Positions 12,101 to 23,041 of a stretch of 64,000 nucleotides of DNA are shown piece after piece (the first letter of the stretch is position 1; each line of letters opens with the position of its first letter). Origin of the DNA: Trichoplax sp. H2 (taxonomy: Eukaryota > Placozoa > Uniplacotomia > Trichoplacea); assembly GCA_003344405.1 (NCBI GenBank), contig NOWV01000059.1, positions 310,001 through 374,000 on the forward strand. Reading direction: 5' to 3'. A program made the position numbers and the translations under genes. The notes under the pieces are model-generated. The model was given only the letters and a program-made list of their open reading frames with translations, had not been told where the DNA came from and did no database searches.

Positions 12101-12966
12101 CATGCAATCAAGATATCGATCGATTGATTACAATATCCTATCACTACTAGAAACACGAAATCTACTGGGCCAAATAATATTCTGTTATATCTAGGCCAAG
12201 AAGTATTGCCCTAGGTTGATTAAAATCGAAGTGTACGGAATCCTTTTAACCAAATTATAACAGATTTAACAGTAATTTATCGCAAAATTCCTCAAGCTAC
12301 CTCATGACTTGTATGTAAGTGCTCGTATACCTTGATTTATCGTACCGCAATAATCTCAATCCTTGTAATAATGAATAATATACAATAAAATTAGAGCTGA
12401 GTAGCTGTGATGCCAATAGCAAGGCGTATGTGGATTCCTTTCTGGACTAGAAGAAGTTTAGTTTAGCAAGATATTGCAACAATCTGTGAGTTTTGTTTAC
12501 AGCTGGAGCACCTAGGAGTGACCATTTCCCTTACAGGTTTCCATAGTTTCTGTAGTACTGCGCTGTACTGTACCATGGGCTACTAAAATACCAGCAGATT
12601 TAGTAATAGTCCATGACGGTACAGTGCAGATCATATACTCTACAGTATGTTAAAGGCGTACAGTACTGTACAGCATTACCGACATTGTGTAGTATGCTAA
12701 ACCTACACTATCTTATGTGCAATACATGACTGCCTCGGCCATACACAACACTCATAATTTTTCATCGTTCTGTAAACTATACAACTACTAGTAAACTATA
12801 TATCGCTCTCGCTCGTAGGCTAAATACGCAAACATTGATTAGGAGCAAGTAGAAAAGGACCACTGCTGCAGTCTGAATAAACCAACGATATGCAAGGACA
12901 ACAGTAGCTGCAAAACCTGTAAATACTGAAATTGTGAGCTCAACAGAGTTTGCATGCAGATATCCG
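9148..12966 (-). CDS. PIGW: GPI-anchor biosynthesis inositol acyltransferase PIG-W/GWT1, 5' end incomplete
   Basis: Exons on the minus strand: 12966-12887, 11422-10916, 10643-10453, 10324-10070 (donor least certain), 9912-9745, 9649-9488 and 9378-9148. They join in frame to about 530 residues. PIG-W acylates the inositol of GlcN-PI in the ER membrane during GPI-anchor synthesis. Family signatures include SVELTISVF then NKSRLMPAN near the N-terminus, AILAVDFKIFPRCLAK and ETYGHGLMDIGVG, SEYGVHWNFFFTLAA, FDGSGGRNGIIEANREGI, and the C-terminal ERNQLGYFLLANVMTG. Many hydrophobic segments fit the known multi-pass topology. The exon carrying the start codon was not found. The 12887 donor (C|GTTGGT) is weak but restores an excellent alignment to yeast Gwt1. 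The intron 11423-12886 is unusually long (1.46 kb). Confidence 0.92.
11723..11965 (+). CDS. Unrecognised 80-aa ORF inside a PIGW intron, opposite strand
   Basis: An ATG-started ORF encodes 80 residues that are basic and amphipathic, beginning MPRRFFTELL and ending SIVVVPLR. Its composition looks more like protein than most ORFs of this size in the window: it has Glu/Lys/Arg-rich helices and few low-complexity runs. It lies wholly within the long PIGW intron and on the other strand. No family is recognised, there is no signal peptide or membrane segment, and splice partners were not found. It could be a small nested gene or a chance ORF. Confidence 0.3.
   Translation: MPRRFFTELLQNHSIDLDNYRKVEETLSRLIKVYYIKRAYHWFERFNLMPMRAITHCRNKMEIGINDVRDSISIVVVPLR
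11966..12886. repeat. Remainder of PIGW long intron, with GTAC-word cluster
   Basis: No gene is seen. Positions 12,552-12,672 carry a smaller cluster of GTACTG/ACAGTAC/CTGTACTGTA words like that at 5.4 kb. Confidence 0.6.
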
Positions 12967-13296
12967 CTGTCCAAAATATAGTATATTGAGCAATACAGAG
13001 CTCATTGGAATACTTTCTTTAGGACTGCTTTATATGATTGGTATACTATCCTCAATTTAAGACCTTCTCCGGCTATCATGCTAAACTGCTACTGACACAG
13101 TCGTGTGCGCAATTAATACGACTTTGCAAAGGTTAGCCTATGGATATTGTATTCTAATTTTGCTGAAATCAGCTACGAGATACGTGTAAGAATGTAAATG
13201 CAATCAAATGAATTTACTGTTAATACATAACATGTTGTACGCTTATAGAAGGTGCTATATTTTAGCATATTAAGTTATAGTCCTTGCTAGCACATC
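12967..13296. promoter_or_regulatory. Interval between divergent PIGW and MUTYH
   Basis: About 330 bp separate the most 5' PIGW exon found and the MUTYH start codon, which point away from each other. The missing PIGW first exon and a shared or bidirectional promoter are expected here. No TATA box or other defined element was identified, so the regulatory role is inferred from geometry only. Confidence 0.35.
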
Positions 13297-16200
13297 ATGG
13301 TCGAGGTCCTGCGAGAAAAGCATCAACCATCATTCCATACTTTACAATCTACAAATATTGATTCTGCAAGTGATGTAGCAGAAATACAGAAATGTCTTCT
13401 TGCATGGTACGATGCTAATAAAAGGGATCTACCGTGGAGGAGAATGGTAAAATCAACTGTACTTGTATACTTGTATATAGACATTTTCTAATAAGATTAC
13501 CGGCTAAATAGAAGCCAGAAATCACTTTGAATCTCTATCCATAATCTAACGTTTATTTCTCTTATCAGGCTAAAGTAGAAGACATTGACAGAAGGGCATA
13601 TTCAGGTACAGTAAATTGACTTCGAAGCAGTGACATTTACGTGAAGTAGAAAAAACAGCACAATATTATTCCCGGATAAATTGTGATGCCAATTAATTCT
13701 AAAATTAATCAGTTATCTCCAGTTGGAAAACATTGATTATGCTAATTATCGTTATTTTTTGACTCCTTTCATTATGTAGTTTGGGTATCCGAAATAATGT
13801 TGCAGCAGGTACTTATGATTAAAACTGATTTATGAAAAACGCAGCATTAGCACTGTTACCTAAAGATTATTACTTTAACTGTGAGTTCGACGCAATAGAA
13901 TAGGATAGCATATCTCCTTCTATTATGCAATAATATACTGCCTTGTTTTATCAAAATACTCATTCTGAGATGTATTAAATAGTAATTAATCAATATCAAG
14001 TTAAGTATTTTCACTTAATTAATATCAGTATCCGTATTAATAAAGGCATATCTTGCACGCGATCAGAGCTCTAATCAAATTTATAAAACTAGCTAGAGTA
14101 AAATCAATTGATGTGCTTATAGTTAATTAATATAATGAAACTGTGTGAGGTATTTGTTGCTCGTTAAATGCGGTATCATATTATCAACTGCGAAATAATT
14201 AAGTTCAACAACTATACAGATCAAGTAGTATCCACATGCTATTCTATCGTACCAGTATATTACGCTTGTGATATCAACACATAGAGGAAGACCCTGTTAC
14301 AGCTAGATCTCTGATAACGTTGCTTTATTTTATCCGCAGACGCAAGTTGCAACTGTTATTAGTTACTATAACAAGTGGATAAAGGTATTATATGATGTTT
14401 AAATCTAATCACAATTAATTAATTATTATAGTTGTGCCGTTGATTTTCTAAGAAATAGTGACTACCAGTAATCCAAAGAATCATTTTAACCCTACAAATA
14501 TCGAAATTTAAATTTTAATGTAGAAATGGCCAACAATCAAAGCCCTTAGTGAAGCAACCTTAGAGGTAGTTCTGTTAATCTACTGATTAATTTTTACGTA
14601 ATTCCATGATAACGTGTCTCATGAGTAAGATTGCATGAATGATCAACAGTTAGGCAATAAAAAAATGTAAATATCTTACCTACAGTATATATATATAATT
14701 ATATATAATATATGAGATAATAATGAAATATAAAAATGAAATATATTACTGCGTAGGAAGTCAACGAGTTATGGTCTGGTCTCGGATATTATTCACGAGC
14801 GCGGAGGCTTCACGAAGGTGTAATAAAGGTTACATTTTCTTAATTTGTCAAATATTCTGCTCAACCAGGATTTAAATCGCCTTACCAATGGCTGAAAGCT
14901 TACATTTAAAGGTATATTTCTATATTTCAGATAATGACCAAGTTTAATGGCCATATGCCACGGAATGCATCTGAGTTACATAAAGAAATTCCGGGTATAG
15001 GACGATATACTGCAAGTTAGTGCCGTAATGATATGCACATACTATATCAAACGCTTATAGGTTCAGAAAATAACCAGTTTTTAACGCTAGAAGTATTCAT
15101 TTTCATCAGGTGCTATTGCTTCGATATCATACGGTGAGGTAAGAATTGCGAAGTGGACGACAACAACTTTTCGTCATTATTAGTATTCTATCTTTGATAT
15201 CGCATCCGTTTGTAATCCGTTAAAAGCTAATGCCCTGTATTCTCTAAATAAGGTAACTGGTGTCGTAGATGGTAATGTCATCCGTGTTTTATCAAGATTA
15301 CGAGCTATTGGTGCTGAAAGTAACAGTAAAGTAGCTGTCGAAGCGATATGGTTTGTAACTTGAGAGTCGATTGCTGTTTTTGTATACGTGAGACAAGTAC
15401 GGTATAATATTAATGATACGTTACTGGGCCTAATCAGGACTTTAGCTAATATACTAGTCAACAAAAGTCGTCCTGGAGATCATAATCAGGCTAGTAAATT
15501 TAGTTACACTTCGCTAATACTATTTTGATCTAGTTTTGTTTAATTCTCTTCATTACATACGTTGCAGTGACCTTTTAGTGAGATTAATTCTGGTTTAACT
15601 TTATTTTTCATGGTTTGTAATTACAACGCAATACAGGCTGTCATGGAACTGGGTTCGACCGTATGCACTCCAAGAAATCCGAACTGCAGTAGTTGTCCAA
15701 TTAATGATTACTGCTTGGCTTTCAAACAAGTAATCAGAAGTGCACTTCAGAATTCTAATTGCTGTGACTCCTTAGCCAGAATGCAATTATTTAACGTTCT
15801 AGGTTAACCGACATAAGACTATAGAAACAAAATTAACGAAACGAAGTAATAGTGTTCGAAAAGATTTAATAAATAATATCCAAGATATTGAAGAAGGTGA
15901 AAGCAAATTTGTATACTTAACCGATTAATGCTTTACTGTTTGAAATAAACTGTAATTGCAATTTAATCTTTTTTCTTTGAAATTGTTGTAGCTCCTTGTG
16001 TGTTATGCTTACCAATTACTTATAAATGGGATCCAAAGTAAGTACTGTTGATATAGCAACTGATTTATAGTAAAAATACTGTATAAGACAGCTGTTTTTC
16101 CCCAATTGTTTTACCATTAATACGTTCGATCTAGCTTAGGAGTATTAAATTATCCCCAAAAGCAAGCTAAGAAACCTTCCAAAGAAGAAACGGTAAAACT

Positions 16201-17186
16201 ACAAGTGCAACAGAATATTCGCATCCCATAGCATATCATTTTAATTATATTATTACAAAATGACAATATTTTGATTGATTTTTAAGTGCAACTAAATCTA
16301 TTATTATAGTTTTTTGTCTGCATAGTGCGGCAGTTACTTTATCAAGATTCAAATACTCCCTCATACCGGTTCTTGTTGACCCAGAGACCAAACACAGGTA
16401 CACATATATTAAATTAAGTAGATCTATCTCCTCCATGTTATTAATTTTCATGACAAAATTTTCTCTTACAAGGATTATTGGCAGGAATGTGGCAATTTCC
16501 TTTAGTAGGGGTAGATAAAGAATGGAGCCCTAAGAAGCAGAGGGATACGATGTTGATTTATTTACATGATGAATTGGAGATTGCCACTGAAATGATACAG
16601 CATCATGGTCGAGATATATGTGAAGTATGGTGATATACGGCACTTAAGAATTGATTATTACTACAGTATTGTAGAAGTTACATAAATTTATCATTGTTAT
16701 TCTTTTATTACTCCAAAATTAATTAGGTTCCCCACATATTTTCTCATCTCCGCCATAATTATAAAGTTGACTACATAGATATCAGTCCGGATATCAGGTA
16801 TGAAATTTGGATTAACTTTAATCATAAACATATCCTATTTGATAATTATTGGTTGTTATATTATAGATTAAAATCATCCTCTACTAGTGGTCTATCCGTT
16901 AAATGGGTGACAGATAAGGAACTCAAAAAGTCTGCAATTACTACTGTTATAAGAAAGGTTAAATGGGTTATGTTGGCTGTGCATACTGTAGTTACGCTTA
17001 GTAATACTCTCTATTACGTGCGTACCTTATTCATTACATTGATTCTATATCTATTATATATAGATTTTTCAAAAATTTGAAAACCACCAAAGTACTAAAG
17101 AACAGAAAAAATCTATTACAAAAAGATCTAAAAATAATAAAGACAGCCGCAGCAACCAAACGTCATTACTATCGTATTGGAAATAA
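13297..17186 (+). CDS. MUTYH: Adenine DNA glycosylase MUTYH, complete, 19 exons
   Basis: Nineteen exons join in frame to 484 residues: 13297-13446, 13569-13605, 13780-13808, 14340-14384, 14524-14565, 14757-14828, 14931-15015, 15110-15138, 15253-15350, 15438-15489, 15637-15729, 15803-15896, 15992-16037, 16135-16192, 16310-16397, 16473-16624, 16727-16797, 16867-16957 and 17064-17186. The enzyme removes adenine mispaired with 8-oxoguanine in base excision repair. Visible features are RDLPWRR, SEIMLQQTQV with catalytic Glu67, the helix-hairpin-helix IPGIGRYTA (145-153), catalytic Asp169 in VVDGNV, and four [4Fe-4S] cysteines at 223, 230, 233 and 239 (C-x6-C-x2-C-x5-C). The C-terminal MutT-like domain has TQRPNTGLLAGMWQFP and the FSH motif (395-397). 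The tail ends in a PCNA-binding-type box, QTSLLSYW (476-483). Intron 10 (15490-15636) needs a GC donor. A Ser replaces the usual Gly after RYTA. Confidence 0.97.
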
Positions 17187-17918
17187 TAGCTCATTTCATC
17201 AATTATGACAGATTGAAACATGTTTCGTTTGCAAAGATAGCACTGTTTGATTGCCCTTCAAAATGATTTTTAATACAGTACAGTAATAACAGTTACGAAT
17301 TAAAGGTGTTGACATCCATCTTAGCATTGAGCTTACATGAGTCTATTTCAGGAATTTGCATTAGTAATTAAAAACAAGTAAATTTGTATAAAATTAGTAT
17401 AGTCACTCAATCTGCTATGCTCACTTTGATTTTATGATTAAAGATACTTTTCAATCAGTATTTTATCGAAATGATACAAAGTCATATTCTCTAACTTCTT
17501 TCAACGACCTAATCACAATATGATCGTATCACATGTCTTACAGCATTATACAAGCTTTTTGTAACCACGATCAAAGCTTTTTACATTAATAAAACTATAA
17601 AACTATTATATACCGTAACATCCAAAGTCTGTTATTTACATTGTCATCATTATATATATAATGAAATAATAATAATACTAATAGATATAGATCATAAATT
17701 GATGGGATTAGTAAAAGTAATTAAGATAATAAGTTCACGTCTAACATATTACACTCTAACTAGCTATCGATTTCGTAACGGATATTTCGTAAGATTTCAT
17801 TAATACGGATTATAATTTGGCCTTGCCTATCGAAATAGAACACAATAAATCATCAGCGTATAGTTAACATGCATTTACTGTATGAGGACATCCTATGATA
17901 ATAATTATCATCGTATTC
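17187..17918. other. Intergenic between convergent MUTYH and REX1B-like gene
   Basis: No gene is seen. The sequence is AT-rich, with stops in every frame and the expected 3' UTRs of the two convergent genes. Confidence 0.5.
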
Positions 17919-18642
17919 TTACTCCTTTCTTAATTCGCGAACTTGAAGTTCATAATCTTGGTCTGGATGATCAATGACATCTTGTTTAGCGCATTGCAGC
18001 TTGGTAGTCTAAAATCAGATTTTAAATCATTTATGCATTGAAATTGTTAGATTAATTACTACTTTTATTATCTTTTATTATGGTGTTAACAACATTACTG
18101 CGATGGTGTTGCACACTCATAAAAGGAGCATAATGTTAATCTGACCAATTGAAGTTTATCTTTCTCGCCAGCTTGTATATCTTTCATTAGTTCTGCAACA
18201 GCTTTGGTCTTTTCATTTATTTCTAATTTAGCAATGATAGCAAGGATTTGTTTTGAAATGGATGCAAATTGTTCAGTAATTTTTGCGACATGTTGTCGAT
18301 AAGTTTGAAAATCATAGTCTGGAGCCGTTTGTAAATAGGTTTTATGGGCACTGTAAAAACGTACATAAAATTTAATTTTTGAGAAACAAATATGTACACG
18401 TACTCAGTTATTTGAGCTCGTCTAACAACAAACATAAATATAAAATCCTAGTCTATAATTTCACGTAAACTTCACTATTTTTAATATAAGTTATCCACTT
18501 TACAGAATTTAATTGGTAAGTACTTCAGCAAGATAGACAACAGCTTGGGTAGACTTTACCTTTCAAGTGTGCTGTAGGCAATAGCTCTATTTTGCTGGAG
18601 TTCCAAAAATTGATTTACGAGAGCTTGACAACTTTCACTTGC
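17919..18642 (-). CDS. REX1B-domain (required for excision 1-B) DNA-repair-like protein, 5' end missing
   Basis: Three minus-strand exons, 18642-18560, 18350-18146 and 18008-17919, join in frame (phase 2, then phase 0) to about 125 residues and a stop. The pattern is helical: ALVNQFLELQQNRAIAYSTL, then YDFQTYRQHVAKITEQFASI, SKQILAII and a C-terminal QDYELQVRELRKE. The YDFxxYRQxVxxIT and SKxxLAI strings and the LxxLQxxRAxAY opening resemble the REX1B family. That family was named from a Chlamydomonas gene needed for excision repair and is present in animals as REX1BD. The identification is from recalled family patterns, not a search. The exon with the start codon was not found upstream. It ends tail-to-tail with MUTYH, 732 bp away. 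Confidence 0.65.
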
Positions 18643-18996
18643 CTAAGAATTTAAAAAGAAAACTAAGTATGTAAGAATAGATGTCGATTATGATGTGCGT
18701 ACTAAATTCTACCGTTATAAATCTAAAGCTCAATTTCTACCCTACAGCACTTGTGTGCTACGTGAATTGCGGCTTGATTCGACTTATGTTATTTGCCCCG
18801 CTTATATAGCCTCTAACATGCAGTGAGCAGGTTCTCGCATTGTGTGCAAATATCCTAAACTATAAAAATCACTCCGTATTGATGTACGTAAAGTTGGCTA
18901 AAAATACGATGAGTTTATCCTGATAAGCAGTCGCTTACGATTCAGTATGAAATTAATAAAACGGATGAACAGGTATTACGACAATTTTTATCTACT
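18643..18996. other. Region 5' of the REX1B-like gene
   Basis: The first exon and promoter of the minus-strand REX1B-like gene should be here, but no minus-strand ATG exon ending in phase 0 could be found. Confidence 0.4.
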
Positions 18997-19073
18997 ATGA
19001 GCTATCAACAACAAAAATGCTCCAAAACTCTTGAGAAAGAGCTGGAATCAGAAACCCAAATTTTCATCTATAG
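18997..19073 (+). CDS. Possible orphan first exon
   Basis: An ATG opens 25 codons (MSYQQQKCSK, then acidic and Glu-rich) that run into a perfect donor, ATAG|GTGAGT. No downstream exon in a matching phase was recognised in the next 4 kb, so this may be the start of an unidentified gene, a relic, or chance. Confidence 0.2.
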
Positions 19074-19144
19074 GTGAGTGATGATAAGCTGTGAATCACA
19101 GAGTACACTGTATTGATCGGCGTAAACTATACATATACTATGAA

Positions 19145-19515
19145 GACCGCGAGTTTATCTCTATCCATTATTTATTGATATTCCATGCAAAATATAAAAA
19201 TAGATGAATATTATAGAAATTTTAGCGCTCCTTGAGCGATTAATGATGTACACTAGTTCCGCGCTTTTAAGATAGGCTGAGTGTGATGAGCATCATGAAC
19301 TAAATCAATCGTCGCTTGTGTCGTAAAATACGTACATGCTATGCATGCTAAGACCTTATCCCGATCAATTATTTATTGTATTTCATGCAAAATACGAAAG
19401 TAGATGGATATTATAGAGATTTTAACCCTCCGTGAGCGATTAATGATGTAATACTAGGAATAATATGCGTTTAAAATAGGTTGAGTATGAAGAGCTTAAT
19501 GAATCGTTGCTTGCA
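19145..19515 (+). repeat. Diverged direct duplication, about 170 bp, two copies
   Basis: The segment around 19,145-19,320 (ATCCATTATTTATTGATATT, TTCCATGCAAAATA, CTCCTTGAGCGATTAATGAT) recurs at about 19,350-19,515 with roughly four of five bases the same. Both copies share TCATGCAAAATA, GGATATTATAGA-type and GAGCGATTAATGATGTA blocks in the same order, at a spacing near 200 bp. No coding potential is seen. Confidence 0.75.
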
Positions 19516-21287
19516 ACCAATTCTCCATTACTAGAGCTGATACAGTTAGAAAATATCGGAGCGTAGCCACACCAAACGAGTTTTCAAAGAACAAGTCATG
19601 GAAGTAACCCCTTAACAATCACGATGATGGCTGGAATGGAATTACGACTAGCTTATTAGGTAATAAATCATTGGAACTAACCATTGCTAATTTTCATCTG
19701 CTATTAACCGAAGAGGACAGGGTCAGGTCTGGAAGGAAATGTTGTATCTTGCAGGCGAACTCTTCCTGTTCATGGTCAGTAGCTCACCATACTGTACAGT
19801 ACAGTATAGTGATGTAAAAGAGACCGACCAAGTTCAGTATTGTACTACATCACAATACATACTGTACTGCATTCGACACCGTACAGTATGTACAGCGAAA
19901 TTCGGCCAGTGACCTCCACTAGTGATTGCAGTGGTATAAAATAAAATAAATAAAATTTTAAATTTTATTTCATTTTTCTCCAGTATAAATTAATGTACCA
20001 TAAATATAACGATTATTCAATAGAAGCTGCTGTCTACAGCTTGGTCTACGACTTGACTCCAAAAATTAGCAATAATATGCCCTCTACCCGGTGGACCAGG
20101 AGTAGTTATGCCATAGTAAGTCCTATTAACATAACACAGTTAAGCCAATGTGGCAATCGAACTGACTAGGTCTTTGCATTTACTGTAGTAAGAAGAAACC
20201 GTCTAACGGTTAAAGTATACATCTCCAGTCTTATGGAATCCGTGTCTGAACTGTATCATTAGTCGGAATTACTATGGCATAGTCAAAGCTTCTATGTCGG
20301 GTCCTAACAGAATATGATTGTACATTATATCATACTGTAAACGAAGTATCTTATCCGAGTAAGGATTTGAGTAATAAGGTTTATTTAGAGTCTATGCTGA
20401 GTAATAGATAGTATACAATGTTGTAGATCTCCGGATTCAGGACTTACTTTTAGAAAATTAGCGAATTTTCTTACATACTCTACTAGTTTACATCGCGAGG
20501 ATCGTAAACAACAACAATCGTAGCCGATCTTAATTCTAGAATATAATAACACTAAGTTACTTCTTTACACACTGTACAGTATACTACTTATGCGAGTGTT
20601 GTACCAGGTCTTGAAATTTTTTTGTAGAAGGGATACAATGAATTTCATGTCTTTCGTTATGATGAAGTACATAGATTTTCGTAATGGCAGATTTTAAAGA
20701 TGAAAGTCATACTGTATTAGTATAAGCATCTCCTTTCACTATATATAATGATACAAATAAATAGACTTGCAAGGGTTGGACAATAATTCCGGCATTGGAT
20801 AACTTCAAGATTTATCCATAAATTATAATGCGTAATCAGTTCATTAATACCCTTACACCGGTGTATGTGCAACCGTGTATCCTAGAACCACCGTAATGTA
20901 CTGTAGTCTAGAAGTGCTGCAAAAGAGAATATTACAGTCTCTGCAGGCAGCAACACAGGCACTAAAAAATGGCGTGGATGAGTTTAGATTGGATGAAATA
21001 TATTCCTACCACACCGTCATAGAATAGAAAATACTATACTGTAATATTGCATCTCCTTAGCCAAAAATAGAATCAGCTGACCAGATCGAGCATGATAAGC
21101 AGTCTTATTGATCGACTCTTGTGCAATATCTTATAGTTTTGAAATAGTCAACAAAGGACCCTATACGAGCATTAGTCTACAGTAAGGAGGACAGTAGCAT
21201 CTTTCTTGACAAGAAATTTAAATCTAATCGAGCGAATTGGATCTGTCATGAATGCTACTGTACACGTTATATAAATAGGATAACGGG
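19516..21287. other. Gene-poor region with GTAC-word cluster
   Basis: A GTACAGTA/TACTGTAC cluster lies at about 19,788-19,890. An AT-rich palindromic tract (AATAAAATTTTAAATTTTAT) lies near 19,950. A 43-codon ORF at 20896-21027 opens with ATG and is leucine- and glutamine-rich, but it has no partner exons. No gene is called. Confidence 0.5.
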
Positions 21288-22110
21288 CTACCAGATATCT
21301 CGCATGAGCAGTACTAATAACATCTCTTGCAGTCCAAATACTAATGATATATCACTAAACGGCTGATATACTGTAAGTGAGAGCCGTACTATCGCATCAG
21401 CTATTTTGACCAAGAGAGTAAAGATATAGCTGAAGTCGTGAAATCGGCCATCAATGGTGCAACATAAATAGGAGAACGCGTATAAACATACCCTATACAC
21501 ACAAAATGGATAACTAGCAAAAGGTACAATGTATAGTATAATTACGGTAATGATGGCATATCCGATTGACTTGTTATATCGACTGTATCGCATCACTAAA
21601 TTAAATTAGCATTCAAAATGAAGAGTTTGAACATATGTGCTAAGTGATCTCTTCTATAGCGGAAAAAAATGGATTGAAATCCATGGCATTGTATTCCGAT
21701 CATCATCCAAACTGCACGAGTCTTATTATTAACATCATTTGGCCAATGCCAAATACAGTAGTTATACAATCCTGTTAAGTAAGTTGAATCATACACGTGC
21801 TGTATTTCTTTTGCACAACTTTACCACCATCAACGTATGACCGGCTTCAGTTTACGTTAGAACCAGTCTAAATTCTGGTTTAATGAATAACATTGCATTT
21901 GAGTAAGCCTACGATGGCTTGAATAATGACAATTAATTAATCATCGTATTCGTTGTCAGACGGTAACACCATGAATAAAATGGTATAACAGTAATGAACA
22001 TACTCGCACAACCTACGCTATTGACTATGAAAAAGAATAGCAGATGTGAGTAAGTTATTTTCTGACTAAGGTAAATAGTAGGCACAGTAACAGCCGGGAT
22101 AACATACGTT
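21288..22110 (-). pseudogene. Possible decayed multi-pass membrane protein (GPCR-like)
   Basis: Three stretches on the minus strand encode hydrophobic segments in different frames. One, about 22,100-21,930, has a TM-like FFIVNSVGCASMFITVIPFY followed by WCYRLTTNT, which recalls TM1 and the first loop of class A GPCRs. A second is at 21796-21596. The third, at 21596-21288, has two further hydrophobic segments. They are separated by stop codons and frame changes (the second and third ORFs meet at 21596) and cannot be joined by good splice sites. The likeliest reading is a degenerate receptor-like gene. The family assignment is weak. Confidence 0.25.
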
Positions 22111-23041
22111 TAATCAATGACTTCTTTAATATATCTATTCAACATATCAACTTAAATATCAACTACGGTATCTTGATTGAAAGATAAGCATCACCTTGGA
22201 CGTAGAGACTATACTACCATCACTGACTACCAGGTTTATCTAACTATTTCATAATAATAAATTTTTATGAAATATCTCTTACCAGTCATCCAAAGTTGAA
22301 GCTTACATATTTTTAATAATATTATGTATGCACAGACGTAAGCTGATTATTACGTTATAAAGAGAATCAATTAGTTTTTTAAATCAAATTTACTGTTACC
22401 TTTATTTCTTACTACTCCATAACTCACTTGTAAATACTAGGCGATATTGGAATTTTCTGTTAGTGTTTAAAATCACGACTTAAATGAAAGCTAATATAGC
22501 TTCCTATTTCAGTCATAACATTTAATTTAAGAGACTAGCACCGGGGCATTTGTGTGACTTTGGATTTAACTATATATAAGCTTGATAATTGATTTTTAAC
22601 CTCAGTTTCTTTGGGACTAACGTAGAGTACACCGGTACTAACGTACCATATCTAGTAATAAATAAAATCCTTAACCTAAATCGCTATCGTCTGATTCTAT
22701 TCAAGTATTGGAATAGGTTATTTTCTTTATAGAATTTCTCTTGAAGATAGTCGGAGATTAAGTAGAGTAGATAGACCAGTTTAGGCCTGATCACGAAAGC
22801 TGTTTTGTGAGACTACGTTACTTTGAGAACTCTTACTTGCAGAGTAGAGTCGTTTAACGAAATAATTCTTCACATCACTTGTATACATTATCATAAGACA
22901 TTTCTTGAAATTTTTAAATGTCTACTTAAATTCATTTCAATTTAAATCACTCGTACAAATATCATTGGCTAGATGTTGAATTAATTCGATCTATACTCGC
23001 GGTATTCAAAAAAATTTATAACCAACGCTAAAGGAGACAAG
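22111..23041. other. Upstream region of transporter A
   Basis: AT-rich, no gene seen. The promoter of the first tandem transporter gene is expected here. The purine-rich AAGGAGACAAG just before the ATG at 23042 gives no informative eukaryotic signal. Confidence 0.4.

Noticed and set aside
20896-21027. 43-codon ORF, leucine/glutamine-rich
   Set aside because: No acceptor/donor partners, no family, and length within chance for the region.
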